A stretch of DNA of 64,000 nucleotides from an uncultured Chthonomonas sp. (GTDB lineage: Bacteria > Armatimonadota > Chthonomonadetes > Chthonomonadales > CAJBBX01). The stretch spans positions 1 through 64,000 of the forward strand of contig CAISJD010000082.1 of assembly GCA_903885605.1 (NCBI GenBank), written 5' to 3'. Below the pieces are notes generated by a model. The model ran no database searches and was not told the origin of the DNA. It saw only the letters and a program-made list of their open reading frames with translations. Below, one piece after another: positions 9,355 to 16,881 of this stretch. Both the position numbers and the translations under genes were made by a program. The number at the start of each line of letters is the position of its first letter. The first letter of the stretch is position 1.

Positions 9355-10257
9355 CTAGACCTTCCTCAGGAACCGGCGGAGAGAGATCGCACTGGTCACA
9401 ATCCCTACCGCCGCGCCGCCGGCGACCATCATGATCACGATCACGCCCGACGGAACCGCCGGCGGCACGCCCTGGGTCAGCGGCGTCTGGAACTGCCCTG
9501 CGTAACTGGAGACCTGGGCCACGACGAACAGAACCAGGCAGGCCGCGGCCGTGGCGCCGGCGGAGCCATAGAAAGTCCCCTCCAGCAGGAACGGAAGCCT
9601 GATGAACGCCGGAGTGGCGCCAACGAGCTGCATGACGCGAATCTCCCGGCGGCGGGCGTAGATGGTCAGACGAATGGTGTTCTGGATGACGAACGCGGTA
9701 GCGATGAACAGCAGCACCGCTACAGCGCCCCCAACATTGCGTATGACGTTCGACAGGGCGATTAGTTTGCTGAGCGCGTCGTTCTCGTCGCGCACCTGTT
9801 CGATCTCCGGGAAACGCGGGCTACGAAGCTCGCCCGCCACACGCTCCGTCACGGCCGGATCAGAGACGCGAACGTCGATCCGGTCAGGCAACGGATTGAT
9901 CCCCTCCAGGCTGGCCACGATCTCCGTGTGCTGGCGCCGGTCCTCGGCCTGCAGGTCACGGAGGGCCTGGTCCTTGGTGTAGACGCGCACCGAAGCCACA
10001 CCGGGGATGCGCGTCGCCCGATCACGCACACTCTCCACAGTCGCTGCATCGGCCTTCGGTTCCACGAAGGCCAGGATCTCGAACCGCCGAGGCTGGCTAT
10101 CGGCGAACTGCTTCAGGCGGTAGATGGTGAACAGCGATCCCCCCAGCACGGCCATGGCGACCGTCACGGTCGTCAGCGCGGCGATGGACATCAGCCCGTT
10201 GCGGCGGATGCTCTTGGCGGCATCATCCACCAGGAACGCGAAGGCGGAGAAACTCAT
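9355..10257 (-). CDS. ftsX: Cell division protein FtsX
   Basis: The permease-like subunit of the FtsEX complex, 300 residues. It has a short cytoplasmic start, TM1 near residues 20-45, a periplasmic loop of about 120 residues (LRDLQAEDR, IDVRVSDP), then three helices; RRREIRVMQLVGAT is the coupling region typical of the FtsX/MacB fold. It overlaps ftsE by 4 bp and lies 3 bp before the M23 gene. It transmits ATP hydrolysis by FtsE to the periplasmic hydrolase. Confidence 0.92.
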   Translation of the reverse strand: MSFSAFAFLVDDAAKSIRRNGLMSIAALTTVTVAMAVLGGSLFTIYRLKQFADSQPRRFEILAFVEPKADAATVESVRDRATRIPGVASVRVYTKDQALRDLQAEDRRQHTEIVASLEGINPLPDRIDVRVSDPAVTERVAGELRSPRFPEIEQVRDENDALSKLIALSNVIRNVGGAVAVLLFIATAFVIQNTIRLTIYARRREIRVMQLVGATPAFIRLPFLLEGTFYGSAGATAAACLVLFVVAQVSSYAGQFQTPLTQGVPPAVPSGVIVIMMVAGGAAVGIVTSAISLRRFLRKV

Positions 10258-10952
10258 GCCTCGGCCCTCGGGGCAGACTGGTACGTACCCTCGGCCTCGT
10301 CTCGGATCACCTCGCCGGCGGCCAGCTCCACCACGCGCCGCGGCTGGTTGTCCACCATGGTGTGGTCGTGCGTTGAAACGACTACGGTGGTGCCGGCCTC
10401 GTTGATGCGGTAGAGGACCTCCGCGATACCCAGCGAGGTCGCGGGGTCCAGGTTGCCGGTCGGCTCATCGGCCACCAGCAACGCGGGATGGTTCGCCAAC
10501 GCGCGGGCAATCGCCACACGCTGCTGCTCGCCTCCCGAGAGCTGGCCGGGAAAAGCGTCGCACCGGGCCATCAGTCCCACCGTCTCCAGGCACTCGGGAA
10601 CGCGCGCCCGAATGGCGCGGCGCCTGGCCCCGGTCACCCGGAGGGCGAACGCCACGTTCTCGAAGACCGTCAGGCCGGGCAACAGGCCGAAATCCTGAAA
10701 CACAACACCCATACGGCGCCGGAACCGAGGGACGTCGCCGGGACGCATGGCGGCAACATCACATCCGTTCACCACGACACGCCCCTGCGTGGGTGTCTCT
10801 TCACGGTAGAGGAGCTTCAGGAGGGTCGATTTGCCGGCTCCCGTAGCACCGATTATGAACACGAACTCCCCGTCCTCGACATGCAAGGAGACGCCTCGGA
10901 GGGCGCTGTGCCCCTCATCATACTGAACGGAGACATTGTGGAGGTCAATCAT
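10254..10952 (-). CDS. ftsE: Cell division ATP-binding protein FtsE
   Basis: A 232-residue ABC ATPase partnering FtsX. It shows Walker [10 protein letters not shown], the Q-loop [13 protein letters not shown], the signature LSGGEQQRV, Walker [15 protein letters not shown] and the switch His in STHDH, all intact. It begins the ftsE-ftsX-M23-EamA-xerC-hslV run. Length is typical. Confidence 0.93.
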   Translation of the reverse strand: MIDLHNVSVQYDEGHSALRGVSLHVEDGEFVFIIGATGAGKSTLLKLLYREETPTQGRVVVNGCDVAAMRPGDVPRFRRRMGVVFQDFGLLPGLTVFENVAFALRVTGARRRAIRARVPECLETVGLMARCDAFPGQLSGGEQQRVAIARALANHPALLVADEPTGNLDPATSLGIAEVLYRINEAGTTVVVSTHDHTMVDNQPRRVVELAAGEVIRDEAEGTYQSAPRAEA

Positions 10953-11040
10953 GCGTACGGATGGCTCTCTTGGCCGGCGCGGACCGGCTTGGCTTGGTTC
11001 GGGTTGTGTACCCTGCGCGGGTGCGGGGAGTCAACCGGTG

Positions 11041-11070
11041 TTGACGAGGCAGAAACGGCTGTGGTAAGGT
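11041..11070 (+). promoter_or_regulatory. Promoter for greA
   Basis: TTGACG at 11041-11046 and TAAGGT at 11065-11070 with an 18-bp spacer, about 30 bp before the greA start, where AGGAG sits as a ribosome site. Confidence 0.5.
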
Positions 11071-11102
11071 ACCCGATCCATCCATCAGGAGTTCCTGACC
11101 GC

Positions 11103-11582
11103 ATGACGGACCAAATCGTCCTCACCGAGTCCAGCCGCGCCAAGATCGAGGCCGAGCTGAGCCACCTGAAGACCACCAAGAGGCAGGAGATCTCCGAGGC
11201 AATCCGCAAGGCGCGGGCCTTCGGCGACCTCTCCGAGAACTTTGAGTACCACGCCGCCCGCCGCGATCAAGGCATGTTGAACGGACGCATCACCGACCTG
11301 GAAGCCCTGCTGGAGCATGCAGTTATCGTCGCAGACGACGCCCACGCGGATGACACCGCGGCAGGCCTCGGCATGACGGTGACTGTGTGGGACCTCGTCT
11401 ACGAGGAGGAGGTCTGCTACCGCCTGGTAGACCCGGTCCAGGCCAACCCGCTCAAAGACATGATCAGTATCCTGTCGCCCGTGGGCCAGGCGCTGACCGG
11501 CAAGCGCGTGGGAGAGACCATCGAGGTTCCCATCCCCGCAGGCGTGGCTCGCCTCAAGGTCACCGCCATCAGCCGGACCTAG
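11103..11582 (+). CDS. greA: Transcription elongation factor GreA/GreB family
   Basis: A 159-residue transcript-cleavage factor that rescues backtracked RNA polymerase. The N-terminal coiled coil carries AIRKARAFGDLSENFEYHAA, with the DLSEN-type acidic tip used in the polymerase secondary channel. The C-terminal FKBP-like domain holds ISILSPVGQALTGKRVGE. ATG 11103 is right for the family; longer upstream frames are not coding. The 3' end overlaps the convergent hydrolase gene by 4 bp. Confidence 0.93.
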   Translation: MTDQIVLTESSRAKIEAELSHLKTTKRQEISEAIRKARAFGDLSENFEYHAARRDQGMLNGRITDLEALLEHAVIVADDAHADDTAAGLGMTVTVWDLVYEEEVCYRLVDPVQANPLKDMISILSPVGQALTGKRVGETIEVPIPAGVARLKVTAISRT

Positions 11583-12298
11583 CCGACGCGGTTCAGCAGC
11601 CATCCCCCGACCAGGCCCCGCGCATGGTCGGGGAGGTGCTGGTGACTGGCGGGCACCTCGGCGTACTCGGCGTGCGGCCCCACCCGTAGCGCAAGCTCCC
11701 GGACGCGCTCGGGCGGCACCAGGATGTCGGTCTTGCCCGCCACAAAGAGGGCGGGCAGGGCGCCAAGCTCGTCGGCATGGCGCGCCAGCCCCGCCGCCTG
11801 TCCGAGCAAGTCCAGGGCCGGTGCGCCGTCCAGGTACCCGCCTCGCTGACGCAGCATCGCCTCGCCGGCTGCGCCCTGGAAGGAGCGATCGGGGTCCGCG
11901 CTGGAGGCCAGGCAGGCAACGGCGCACACGCTCGCGCAGCGCGCCGCGGCAGCGATGCTGAGGAGCCCTCCCAGCGAGTGCCCAACCAGGGCAAGGGGCA
12001 TGTCATCGGTCTGGCCCAGGCGCCAGCGGCAGAGAGCCAGGAGGTCATCAACGGCGTCCTGCACACTCACAAGCCTCCCTGTGGAGGCGCCCAGGATGTG
12101 GCCGCGTAGGTCGTGGGTCACGCACGGCAACCCCTTCCCCGCCACATAGGCCGCGAGCAGGTCCATCCCCGCCCGCGAGGCAGTCAGCCCGTGCGTCAAC
12201 AGGACGCAGCCCTTCCGTCGGGGCCTGTGCGGCTGGTAGAGTACGGCGCTCAGCTGGGCGTCCGACGCAGCGATCATATGTCGCGATAGGGTGATCAA
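11579..12298 (-). CDS. Alpha/beta hydrolase
   Basis: A cytoplasmic alpha/beta hydrolase of 239 residues, substrate unknown. The oxyanion strand is LLTHGLTASRAGMD, the nucleophile elbow is GHSLGG, the acid is likely the Asp of GKTDILVPPE, and the base is a His in ASHQHLPDH. The fold resembles monoglyceride-lipase-like or BAAT-like hydrolases. It converges on greA and diverges from the zinc-ribbon gene. Confidence 0.85.
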   Translation of the reverse strand: MITLSRHMIAASDAQLSAVLYQPHRPRRKGCVLLTHGLTASRAGMDLLAAYVAGKGLPCVTHDLRGHILGASTGRLVSVQDAVDDLLALCRWRLGQTDDMPLALVGHSLGGLLSIAAAARCASVCAVACLASSADPDRSFQGAAGEAMLRQRGGYLDGAPALDLLGQAAGLARHADELGALPALFVAGKTDILVPPERVRELALRVGPHAEYAEVPASHQHLPDHARGLVGGWLLNRVG

Positions 12299-12391
12299 CG
12301 TGACTACCTCGGTTCAGTCTACCGCCTCGGGCCTCGTGGGATAGGAAACGCGCGACAGGCGGTGCTAGAATGCCACAAGGGGGAACGCCGC

Positions 12392-13102
12392 ATGCACAAC
12401 GATCTCCAAGCGCTGTACAAGGTCCAGGAGGCGGATAGCGAGATCATGCTGGTGCAGCGCGCTCTGCACGGGCTTGACAAGGGCCAGGCCGAACTGGCCG
12501 CCCTCCAGGAGGTCACGGAGAAGCACGACGAGGCGCACAGAGCCCTCCACCAGGCCTCCCGCGACCTGACCGACTCCGAGCTGGAACAGAAGAGCGTCGA
12601 GACGAAGAAGAAGCAGTGCGAGGATAAGCTCTACGGTGGTCGCGTCAGCGCGTTCAAAGAGCTCGAGGCCCTGCAGCAGGAGATCGTCGCCCTCGACCGG
12701 CGCCGAGGCGACCTCGACGTGCGGATCCTCACACTGATGGACGACGTCGAGCGGCTGACGCCCCTGGAGGCCGCGGCACGGGCCGTCATGGAGAAGGCCC
12801 GCCGGGCCCACGACGCCAAGGTGGCGGCCCATGCCAAGCGGACCGGCCTGCTCGCAGCCAAGCTGCAGGAGCTGCAGCGCCTCCGAGCGGAACGGCTGCC
12901 CGCCGTCCCCGCCGACCTCTTGCGAAGGTACGACAACATCCGGTCGCACGCGCACGGCGTGGGTGTCGGCCGCATCGATGCGGGGCGTTGCGGAGCGTGC
13001 CACACCAACCTTCCCGCCCAGACCATCCATAGCGTCAAGCACGACCTGGGCCTCCGAACCTGCGACAACTGCGGCCGGATGCTCTGCTGGGGTAGCGACT
13101 AG
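12392..13102 (+). CDS. CdsZ-like zinc-ribbon coiled-coil protein (DUF164 type)
   Basis: A 236-residue protein with a long helical hairpin (about residues 5-175) and a C-terminal zinc ribbon: GRCGACHTNLP ... RTCDNCGRMLCW, two CxxC knuckles. This matches the C4-type zinc-ribbon proteins annotated as CdsZ or YbgI-adjacent, thought to bind nucleic acid or regulate; their exact role is unsettled. The start ATG 12392 follows GGGGGAACGCCGC and is preferred to the in-frame ATG at 12362. It stands upstream of the PspA promoter. Confidence 0.8.
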   Translation: MHNDLQALYKVQEADSEIMLVQRALHGLDKGQAELAALQEVTEKHDEAHRALHQASRDLTDSELEQKSVETKKKQCEDKLYGGRVSAFKELEALQQEIVALDRRRGDLDVRILTLMDDVERLTPLEAAARAVMEKARRAHDAKVAAHAKRTGLLAAKLQELQRLRAERLPAVPADLLRRYDNIRSHAHGVGVGRIDAGRCGACHTNLPAQTIHSVKHDLGLRTCDNCGRMLCWGSD

Positions 13103-13135
13103 GCGCCGATGGCCCCCTTCGCGCTCCCGCTTGCG

Positions 13136-13164
13136 TTGACTTACGGCTGTCTACGTGCGATAAT
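13136..13164 (+). promoter_or_regulatory. Near-consensus promoter for the pspA cluster
   Basis: TTGACT at 13136-13141 and GATAAT at 13159-13164 with the optimal 17-bp spacer. The predicted start leaves a 65-nt leader before the pspA-like ATG at 13236. No sigma-54 (-24/-12) element of the enterobacterial psp type was noticed. Confidence 0.65.
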
Positions 13165-13235
13165 GTGGGCCAGAGTCGGCCACTGGGGCCGGCCCGCCCT
13201 TTGGCTTGCCTTCCTTTTCCTCTGTGAGGACCGCT

Positions 13236-14003
13236 ATGTTCAAACGCCTGTTCCGTTACCTGCGCGCGCTGATCCTTGGGAAGCTCGACGAGCTGGAGGA
13301 TCCGCAGATCATCCTGGACGATGCCGTCAGGGAGATGAAGGAGTCCCAGGCCAAGAACCGCGAGCGGGCCGTGCAGGCCATCACGGCTAAGAACAACCTG
13401 CTCGACCTGGTCACCAAAGAGGAGCGCCTCTGCCAGAACCTGGAGGCGAAGGCAGCCCTGGCCTTGCAGCAGGGCAACAAGGAGCTGGCGCGCGGCCTGT
13501 TGCGCGAGAAGGGCGCACACGACAAGGCGCTCGAGCAGCTTCGCGTCTCCCTGAAGCAAGCGGAAGAGACGGCGCAAGCCGTGAAGGTGGCCATCCAGCG
13601 CGACGAAGAGCGGGTTCGCCAGAAGACCGCCGAGGCGCTGGCCCTCAAGGCCAACATGAAGCAGGCCGAGATTCAGATCCAGATCAACAAGGCCCTGGAC
13701 GGCCTGCAGATGAGCGACGCGACCCAGAGCTGGGACCGCGCGGAGGAGCGCATCCGCAACATGCAGTCCGAGGCCGCCGCACGGGCCGAGGTGGCATCGA
13801 CGAACATCAACGCCAAGCTCGACCAGCTGCAGGACCAGCAGATCGATGTCGAGACCGACAACGCCCTGGCCGCCCTGGAGGCCAAGCTCGGGCTCTCCAC
13901 CGCCACGGCGACGGTGGCGGCACCCGTCGCGGCGTCGGGTGCGCAGGAGGACGACGTGGACCGGCAGCTGCGCGAACTGGAGCAGAAGCTGAGCCGATCG
14001 TGA
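13236..14003 (+). CDS. pspA: PspA/IM30 family membrane-stress protein
   Basis: A 255-residue ESCRT-III-like protein. It starts with the amphipathic helix 0 (MFKRLFRYLRALILGKLDELEDP), followed by the canonical DDAVREMKE helix 1 and a long coiled coil to about residue 215. A short linker rich in Ala, Thr and Val precedes a final helix (DVDRQLRELEQKL). Family members bind stressed membranes and polymerise. ATG 13236 is chosen because it begins the amphipathic helix; an upstream ATG would add ten residues. It is first in a three-gene run with a membrane coiled-coil protein and a J-like protein. Confidence 0.88.
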   Translation: MFKRLFRYLRALILGKLDELEDPQIILDDAVREMKESQAKNRERAVQAITAKNNLLDLVTKEERLCQNLEAKAALALQQGNKELARGLLREKGAHDKALEQLRVSLKQAEETAQAVKVAIQRDEERVRQKTAEALALKANMKQAEIQIQINKALDGLQMSDATQSWDRAEERIRNMQSEAAARAEVASTNINAKLDQLQDQQIDVETDNALAALEAKLGLSTATATVAAPVAASGAQEDDVDRQLRELEQKLSRS

Positions 14004-14046
14004 CATGGGCCTCCTTGTTGACGCCTGAGCACAGCGCGATGACGAT

Positions 14047-14889
14047 ATGTCCCATCTGACCACCGGGGGCAAACTGGGCTACGTCGCACGCAAGGTGATC
14101 CTATCGCCGGCCTCGCTGGTCGCATGGATCGCCGCGACCGGAGTCTGGCTCGGCGCCGGGGTCCCTCCGGAGGCCGCGTTCGGCGTCGCGCTCGCGGTAG
14201 ACGTGGTCATGCTCGCCCGCCGCCTGCGCGACGAGGAGTACCTCCGCAAGACCTTCGCCGAGCGCGAGGAGAAGGAGTACGACCTCACCGACGAGCAGGT
14301 CGAGGATGTGCTCGACCAGATGGATTTCGAGACGCGCCAGCGTGTGCGCTACATCCTGCAGCTCCAGAAGGAGATACTGCGGGAGGCGCGCGGCTCGGAT
14401 GTAGCGGACTATGCGAAGAAGGACCTGGACCAGATCGCCTCGCGCCTCCCGGCCTTGCTGCAGCGCGCGATCCGAATCGGTACGCGCAAGCAGCAACTGG
14501 CTCGCTACCTGGCGCAGGTAGACGAACGCTCGCTGACATCGTATTGCGCCGGCCTGCGCCAGAAGATCGCTGCCACGACCGATCCCGTCTCGCGGGAGCA
14601 GTACGAGCAGGCGCTGAAGGCCCGCGAGACCGAGCTATCGACCTATGCATCGATCAAGAAGGCCTGCGGCCGGATCGACAGCCAGTTGGAGAACGTCGAG
14701 GCCACCTTCGCCAGCTGGAAGGCCAAGGTAATCCGCATCAAGACGCTGGACATCAGCAGCGCGGCGTCCCTCAGCGAGAACATGAACCTGGAGCTGGACG
14801 GCCTCAGCCACGACATCGAGATGCTGGACAGCAGCGTGACCGAAGCGCTATCGGGTGACGAGCCCGCGGCGTTGCGGCAGAGCCTGTGA
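14047..14889 (+). CDS. Membrane-anchored coiled-coil protein of the pspA cluster
   Basis: A 280-residue protein I cannot name. Two hydrophobic stretches occur near residues 18-34 (SLVAWIAATGVWLGAG) and 40-54 (AAFGVALAVDVVMLA), consistent with a TM hairpin. The rest, residues 60-280, is charged and helical, with likely coiled coils around 70-125 and 165-265. It lies 43 bp after the PspA gene and 22 bp before the J-like gene on the same strand. The layout suggests a membrane partner for PspA, like PspB/PspC or LiaF-type partners in other phyla but unrelated to them by eye. Confidence 0.7.
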   Translation: MSHLTTGGKLGYVARKVILSPASLVAWIAATGVWLGAGVPPEAAFGVALAVDVVMLARRLRDEEYLRKTFAEREEKEYDLTDEQVEDVLDQMDFETRQRVRYILQLQKEILREARGSDVADYAKKDLDQIASRLPALLQRAIRIGTRKQQLARYLAQVDERSLTSYCAGLRQKIAATTDPVSREQYEQALKARETELSTYASIKKACGRIDSQLENVEATFASWKAKVIRIKTLDISSAASLSENMNLELDGLSHDIEMLDSSVTEALSGDEPAALRQSL

Positions 14890-14911
14890 CAGGCGCACGA
14901 GGCCCCCGACT

Positions 14912-15412
14912 ATGAGCTGGCCCAAACGGATACGCAACATCGCGGCATCTCAGCTGAATGCCATCAAGGATCGCCTGGACCGCATCGACGAGGAATCGGC
15001 GATGGAGACGCTGGAGCGGGTCGGAGCACGGGCGGCCGCGGAGCAGGAGCTCTCCGACGCCCTGCACGAGACCGCGCCAGGTCCGCTTCGGACGCCGACA
15101 GGGATCGCGGCGGGAGCCCAGCCGCGCACGGTGCGGACCGCCACTGAACCGACGATGCAGGTCGCCCCGCCCGCCGCCACGCCGCTGTCGCGCTCATACC
15201 GCATCCTTGGCCTGCCCGAGGGCGCAACGCTACCGGAGGTGGCGGCCCGTTACAAGGAGCTGGCCGCTCGCTCCGACCCCACCCGGTTCGAGCCCGGCTC
15301 GACCGACGAAGCCAACGCCAGGGATATCCTGAAGCGCGTCGAGGACGCTTACAAGGCCCTGGCTGAAGCGCTGGACCCGGCCGCCGGCCGGTTCGACAAA
15401 CTCGAGTTGTAG
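14912..15412 (+). CDS. Degenerate J-domain-like protein
   Basis: A 166-residue protein with a helical, charged N-terminal half, a Pro/Ala-rich linker (about 57-92) and a C-terminal J-like domain (about 93-157): SYRILGLPEGATLPEVAARYKELA, a loop, then ILKRVEDAYKALAEAL. In real J domains the loop holds HPD, which triggers Hsp70. Here the loop reads RSDPTRF, so His is replaced by Ser and the tripeptide is shifted; Hsp70 stimulation is doubtful. It is third in the pspA run and may be an assembly partner rather than a co-chaperone. ATG 14912 is chosen over an upstream frame that overlaps the previous gene. Confidence 0.65.
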   Translation: MSWPKRIRNIAASQLNAIKDRLDRIDEESAMETLERVGARAAAEQELSDALHETAPGPLRTPTGIAAGAQPRTVRTATEPTMQVAPPAATPLSRSYRILGLPEGATLPEVAARYKELAARSDPTRFEPGSTDEANARDILKRVEDAYKALAEALDPAAGRFDKLEL

Positions 15413-15437
15413 TGATCGGACGCCTTGCAGGTATACT
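15407..15437 (+). promoter_or_regulatory. Possible rpsT promoter
   Basis: TATACT at 15432-15437 is a good -10 element; the best -35 is a weak TTGTAG at 15407-15412 with a 19-bp spacer, overlapping the end of the J-like gene. Confidence 0.4.
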
Positions 15438-15466
15438 GAACGGCGCTCTGAGGAGGTGACACGCCT

Positions 15467-15739
15467 GTGCCCAACATTAAGTCAGTCGTTAAGGACGTCA
15501 AGAAGTCGCGCCAGAACCATCTGCGCAACGTCTCTGCCAAGTCGGCCATGAAGACCTACATCAAGAAGGCCCGCACCGCGATCGACGCGGGGACCGCCAC
15601 CGTAAGCGATGACGTGGTCCGCAAGGCCCTCAGCGTCATCGATAAGACCGCCCAGCGCGGCATCATCCACCCGAACGCGGCGGCCCGCCGCAAGTCCCGG
15701 ATGATGAAGCGCGCGGCCAAGTCGGCAGCCCAGGCCTAG
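15467..15739 (+). CDS. rpsT: 30S ribosomal protein S20
   Basis: The 16S rRNA-binding protein bS20, 90 residues. The basic helical pattern NIKSVVKDVKKSRQNHLRN, then AIDKTAQ-like VIDKTAQRGIIHPNAAARRKSRMMK is diagnostic. Translation starts at GTG 15467 behind a strong AGGAGGTGA at 15451-15459. Non-ATG starts are common for rpsT, where translation is autoregulated. It stands alone, converging on holA. Confidence 0.93.
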   Translation: MPNIKSVVKDVKKSRQNHLRNVSAKSAMKTYIKKARTAIDAGTATVSDDVVRKALSVIDKTAQRGIIHPNAAARRKSRMMKRAAKSAAQA

Positions 15740-15757
15740 GGGCGGCGCAAGCCGCCC
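15740..15757 (+). terminator. GC hairpin after rpsT
   Basis: GGGCGGC-GCAA-GCCGCCC, a 7-bp stem with a tetraloop starting just after the rpsT stop. No T-run follows (TACCCCCC instead), so intrinsic termination is uncertain. Confidence 0.45.
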
Positions 15758-15783
15758 TACCCCCCCTGCCCCGCGAGCCGAAG

Positions 15784-16881
15784 CTACCCCGCGGCACACA
15801 ACCGGACGATCAGAACTTCCAGGTTCACCAGCACGTCCTGACTGCCCTCGTCGCCCCCCTTGTTGGCCACGTCGCACGCGGCCAGGGCGTCGTAGCCGGC
15901 AGCCAGGGCGTTAGCGTCCCACTTCTGCGCCATCGTGTACAGATCGCGTATCTTGAAGGCCATGCTCAACACGGACGCCTCCGTGGGTAGCTCCGCGGCG
16001 ATGTGCGGCGGTAGCGTCTGAAGGTCTCGCGAACGTACCCCCTGCTCGATCAGGCTCCGGCACTGCCACAGGAGCTTGAGTTGCCGGTTGACCAGCGCCA
16101 GCATCCTCCCTGCCACGGCATGGGGCTTTGTCTCGTAGCGGCAGACCTCGCGGAGCAGCGTCAGGGCACGGTGCGCCAGGCGGTGCCCGATGGCATCGAC
16201 CAGCCGGAACATGACATCCTCCGGATCGACGCTGCAGACGGCGTCCACATGCGCCAGAGTCAGGCGCTTACCCTCGCCGGCATAGGACAGCACCTTGGCG
16301 AGCTCGTTGCGCAAGCCCCTCGGGTCACCGTGGGCGGCCTGTACCAGCCTCTCCGCCGCATCGGCGGAGAGCTGGAAGCCTTCGGCGCGGGCAAGCTCCA
16401 CGGCACGGTCGGCCAGGTCGGCCGCGCTCGGTGCGGCGAAACGGAGGATGACCCCTCGTTCCTCGGCATACGCATCCAGGCCGGGGCCCGCCACGCTTGC
16501 CTTGCCGCGTACTCGCTCCTCGGAGGGCCCGACCACCATGGCCACGCAGGCAGCCGGTCCGAGCTTGGCCAGGCCGGCCACGAGCGCGTCCGCGTCATCG
16601 GAGCGGCCCTTTGGCTTGAAGACCTCGGCTCCGCGGATTACCGTCGTCCGGTAGGGGGAGCCGAAGGGCAACTGGCCGATCCCTGCGAGCAACGCCGAGA
16701 CCGTCAGGGCGGATGCATCCACCTCCTGCCAGTCGAACTCCACGAACGACTCATCGGCGGTGCGCTTGCGGAGCTCGTCGATGAACTGCTGAACGGCCAG
16801 GTCGTCGTCGCCGTGGATCAGGTAGATGGGCCGTATGGGGTCCAGCGGGTCGCCTGAGTGGCCACCGGTCCGCTTGTTCAA
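15784..16881 (-). CDS. holA: DNA polymerase III delta subunit
   Basis: The clamp-loader wrench subunit, 365 residues. PIYLIHGDDDLAVQQFIDEL is the typical N-terminal AAA-like start; RLVQAAHGDPRGLRNELAKV and VCSVDPEDVMFRLVDAI mark the family. The C-terminal domain (VAGRMLALVNRQLKLLWQ) forms the collar. It is last in the moxR-DUF58-transglutaminase-holA run and overlaps the upstream gene by 4 bp. Linkage of holA with moxR genes has no obvious functional meaning. Confidence 0.9.
   Translation of the reverse strand: MNKRTGGHSGDPLDPIRPIYLIHGDDDLAVQQFIDELRKRTADESFVEFDWQEVDASALTVSALLAGIGQLPFGSPYRTTVIRGAEVFKPKGRSDDADALVAGLAKLGPAACVAMVVGPSEERVRGKASVAGPGLDAYAEERGVILRFAAPSAADLADRAVELARAEGFQLSADAAERLVQAAHGDPRGLRNELAKVLSYAGEGKRLTLAHVDAVCSVDPEDVMFRLVDAIGHRLAHRALTLLREVCRYETKPHAVAGRMLALVNRQLKLLWQCRSLIEQGVRSRDLQTLPPHIAAELPTEASVLSMAFKIRDLYTMAQKWDANALAAGYDALAACDVANKGGDEGSQDVLVNLEVLIVRLCAAG

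Noticed and set aside
16081-16857. 258-codon plus frame opposite holA
   Set aside because: Antisense shadow of holA.
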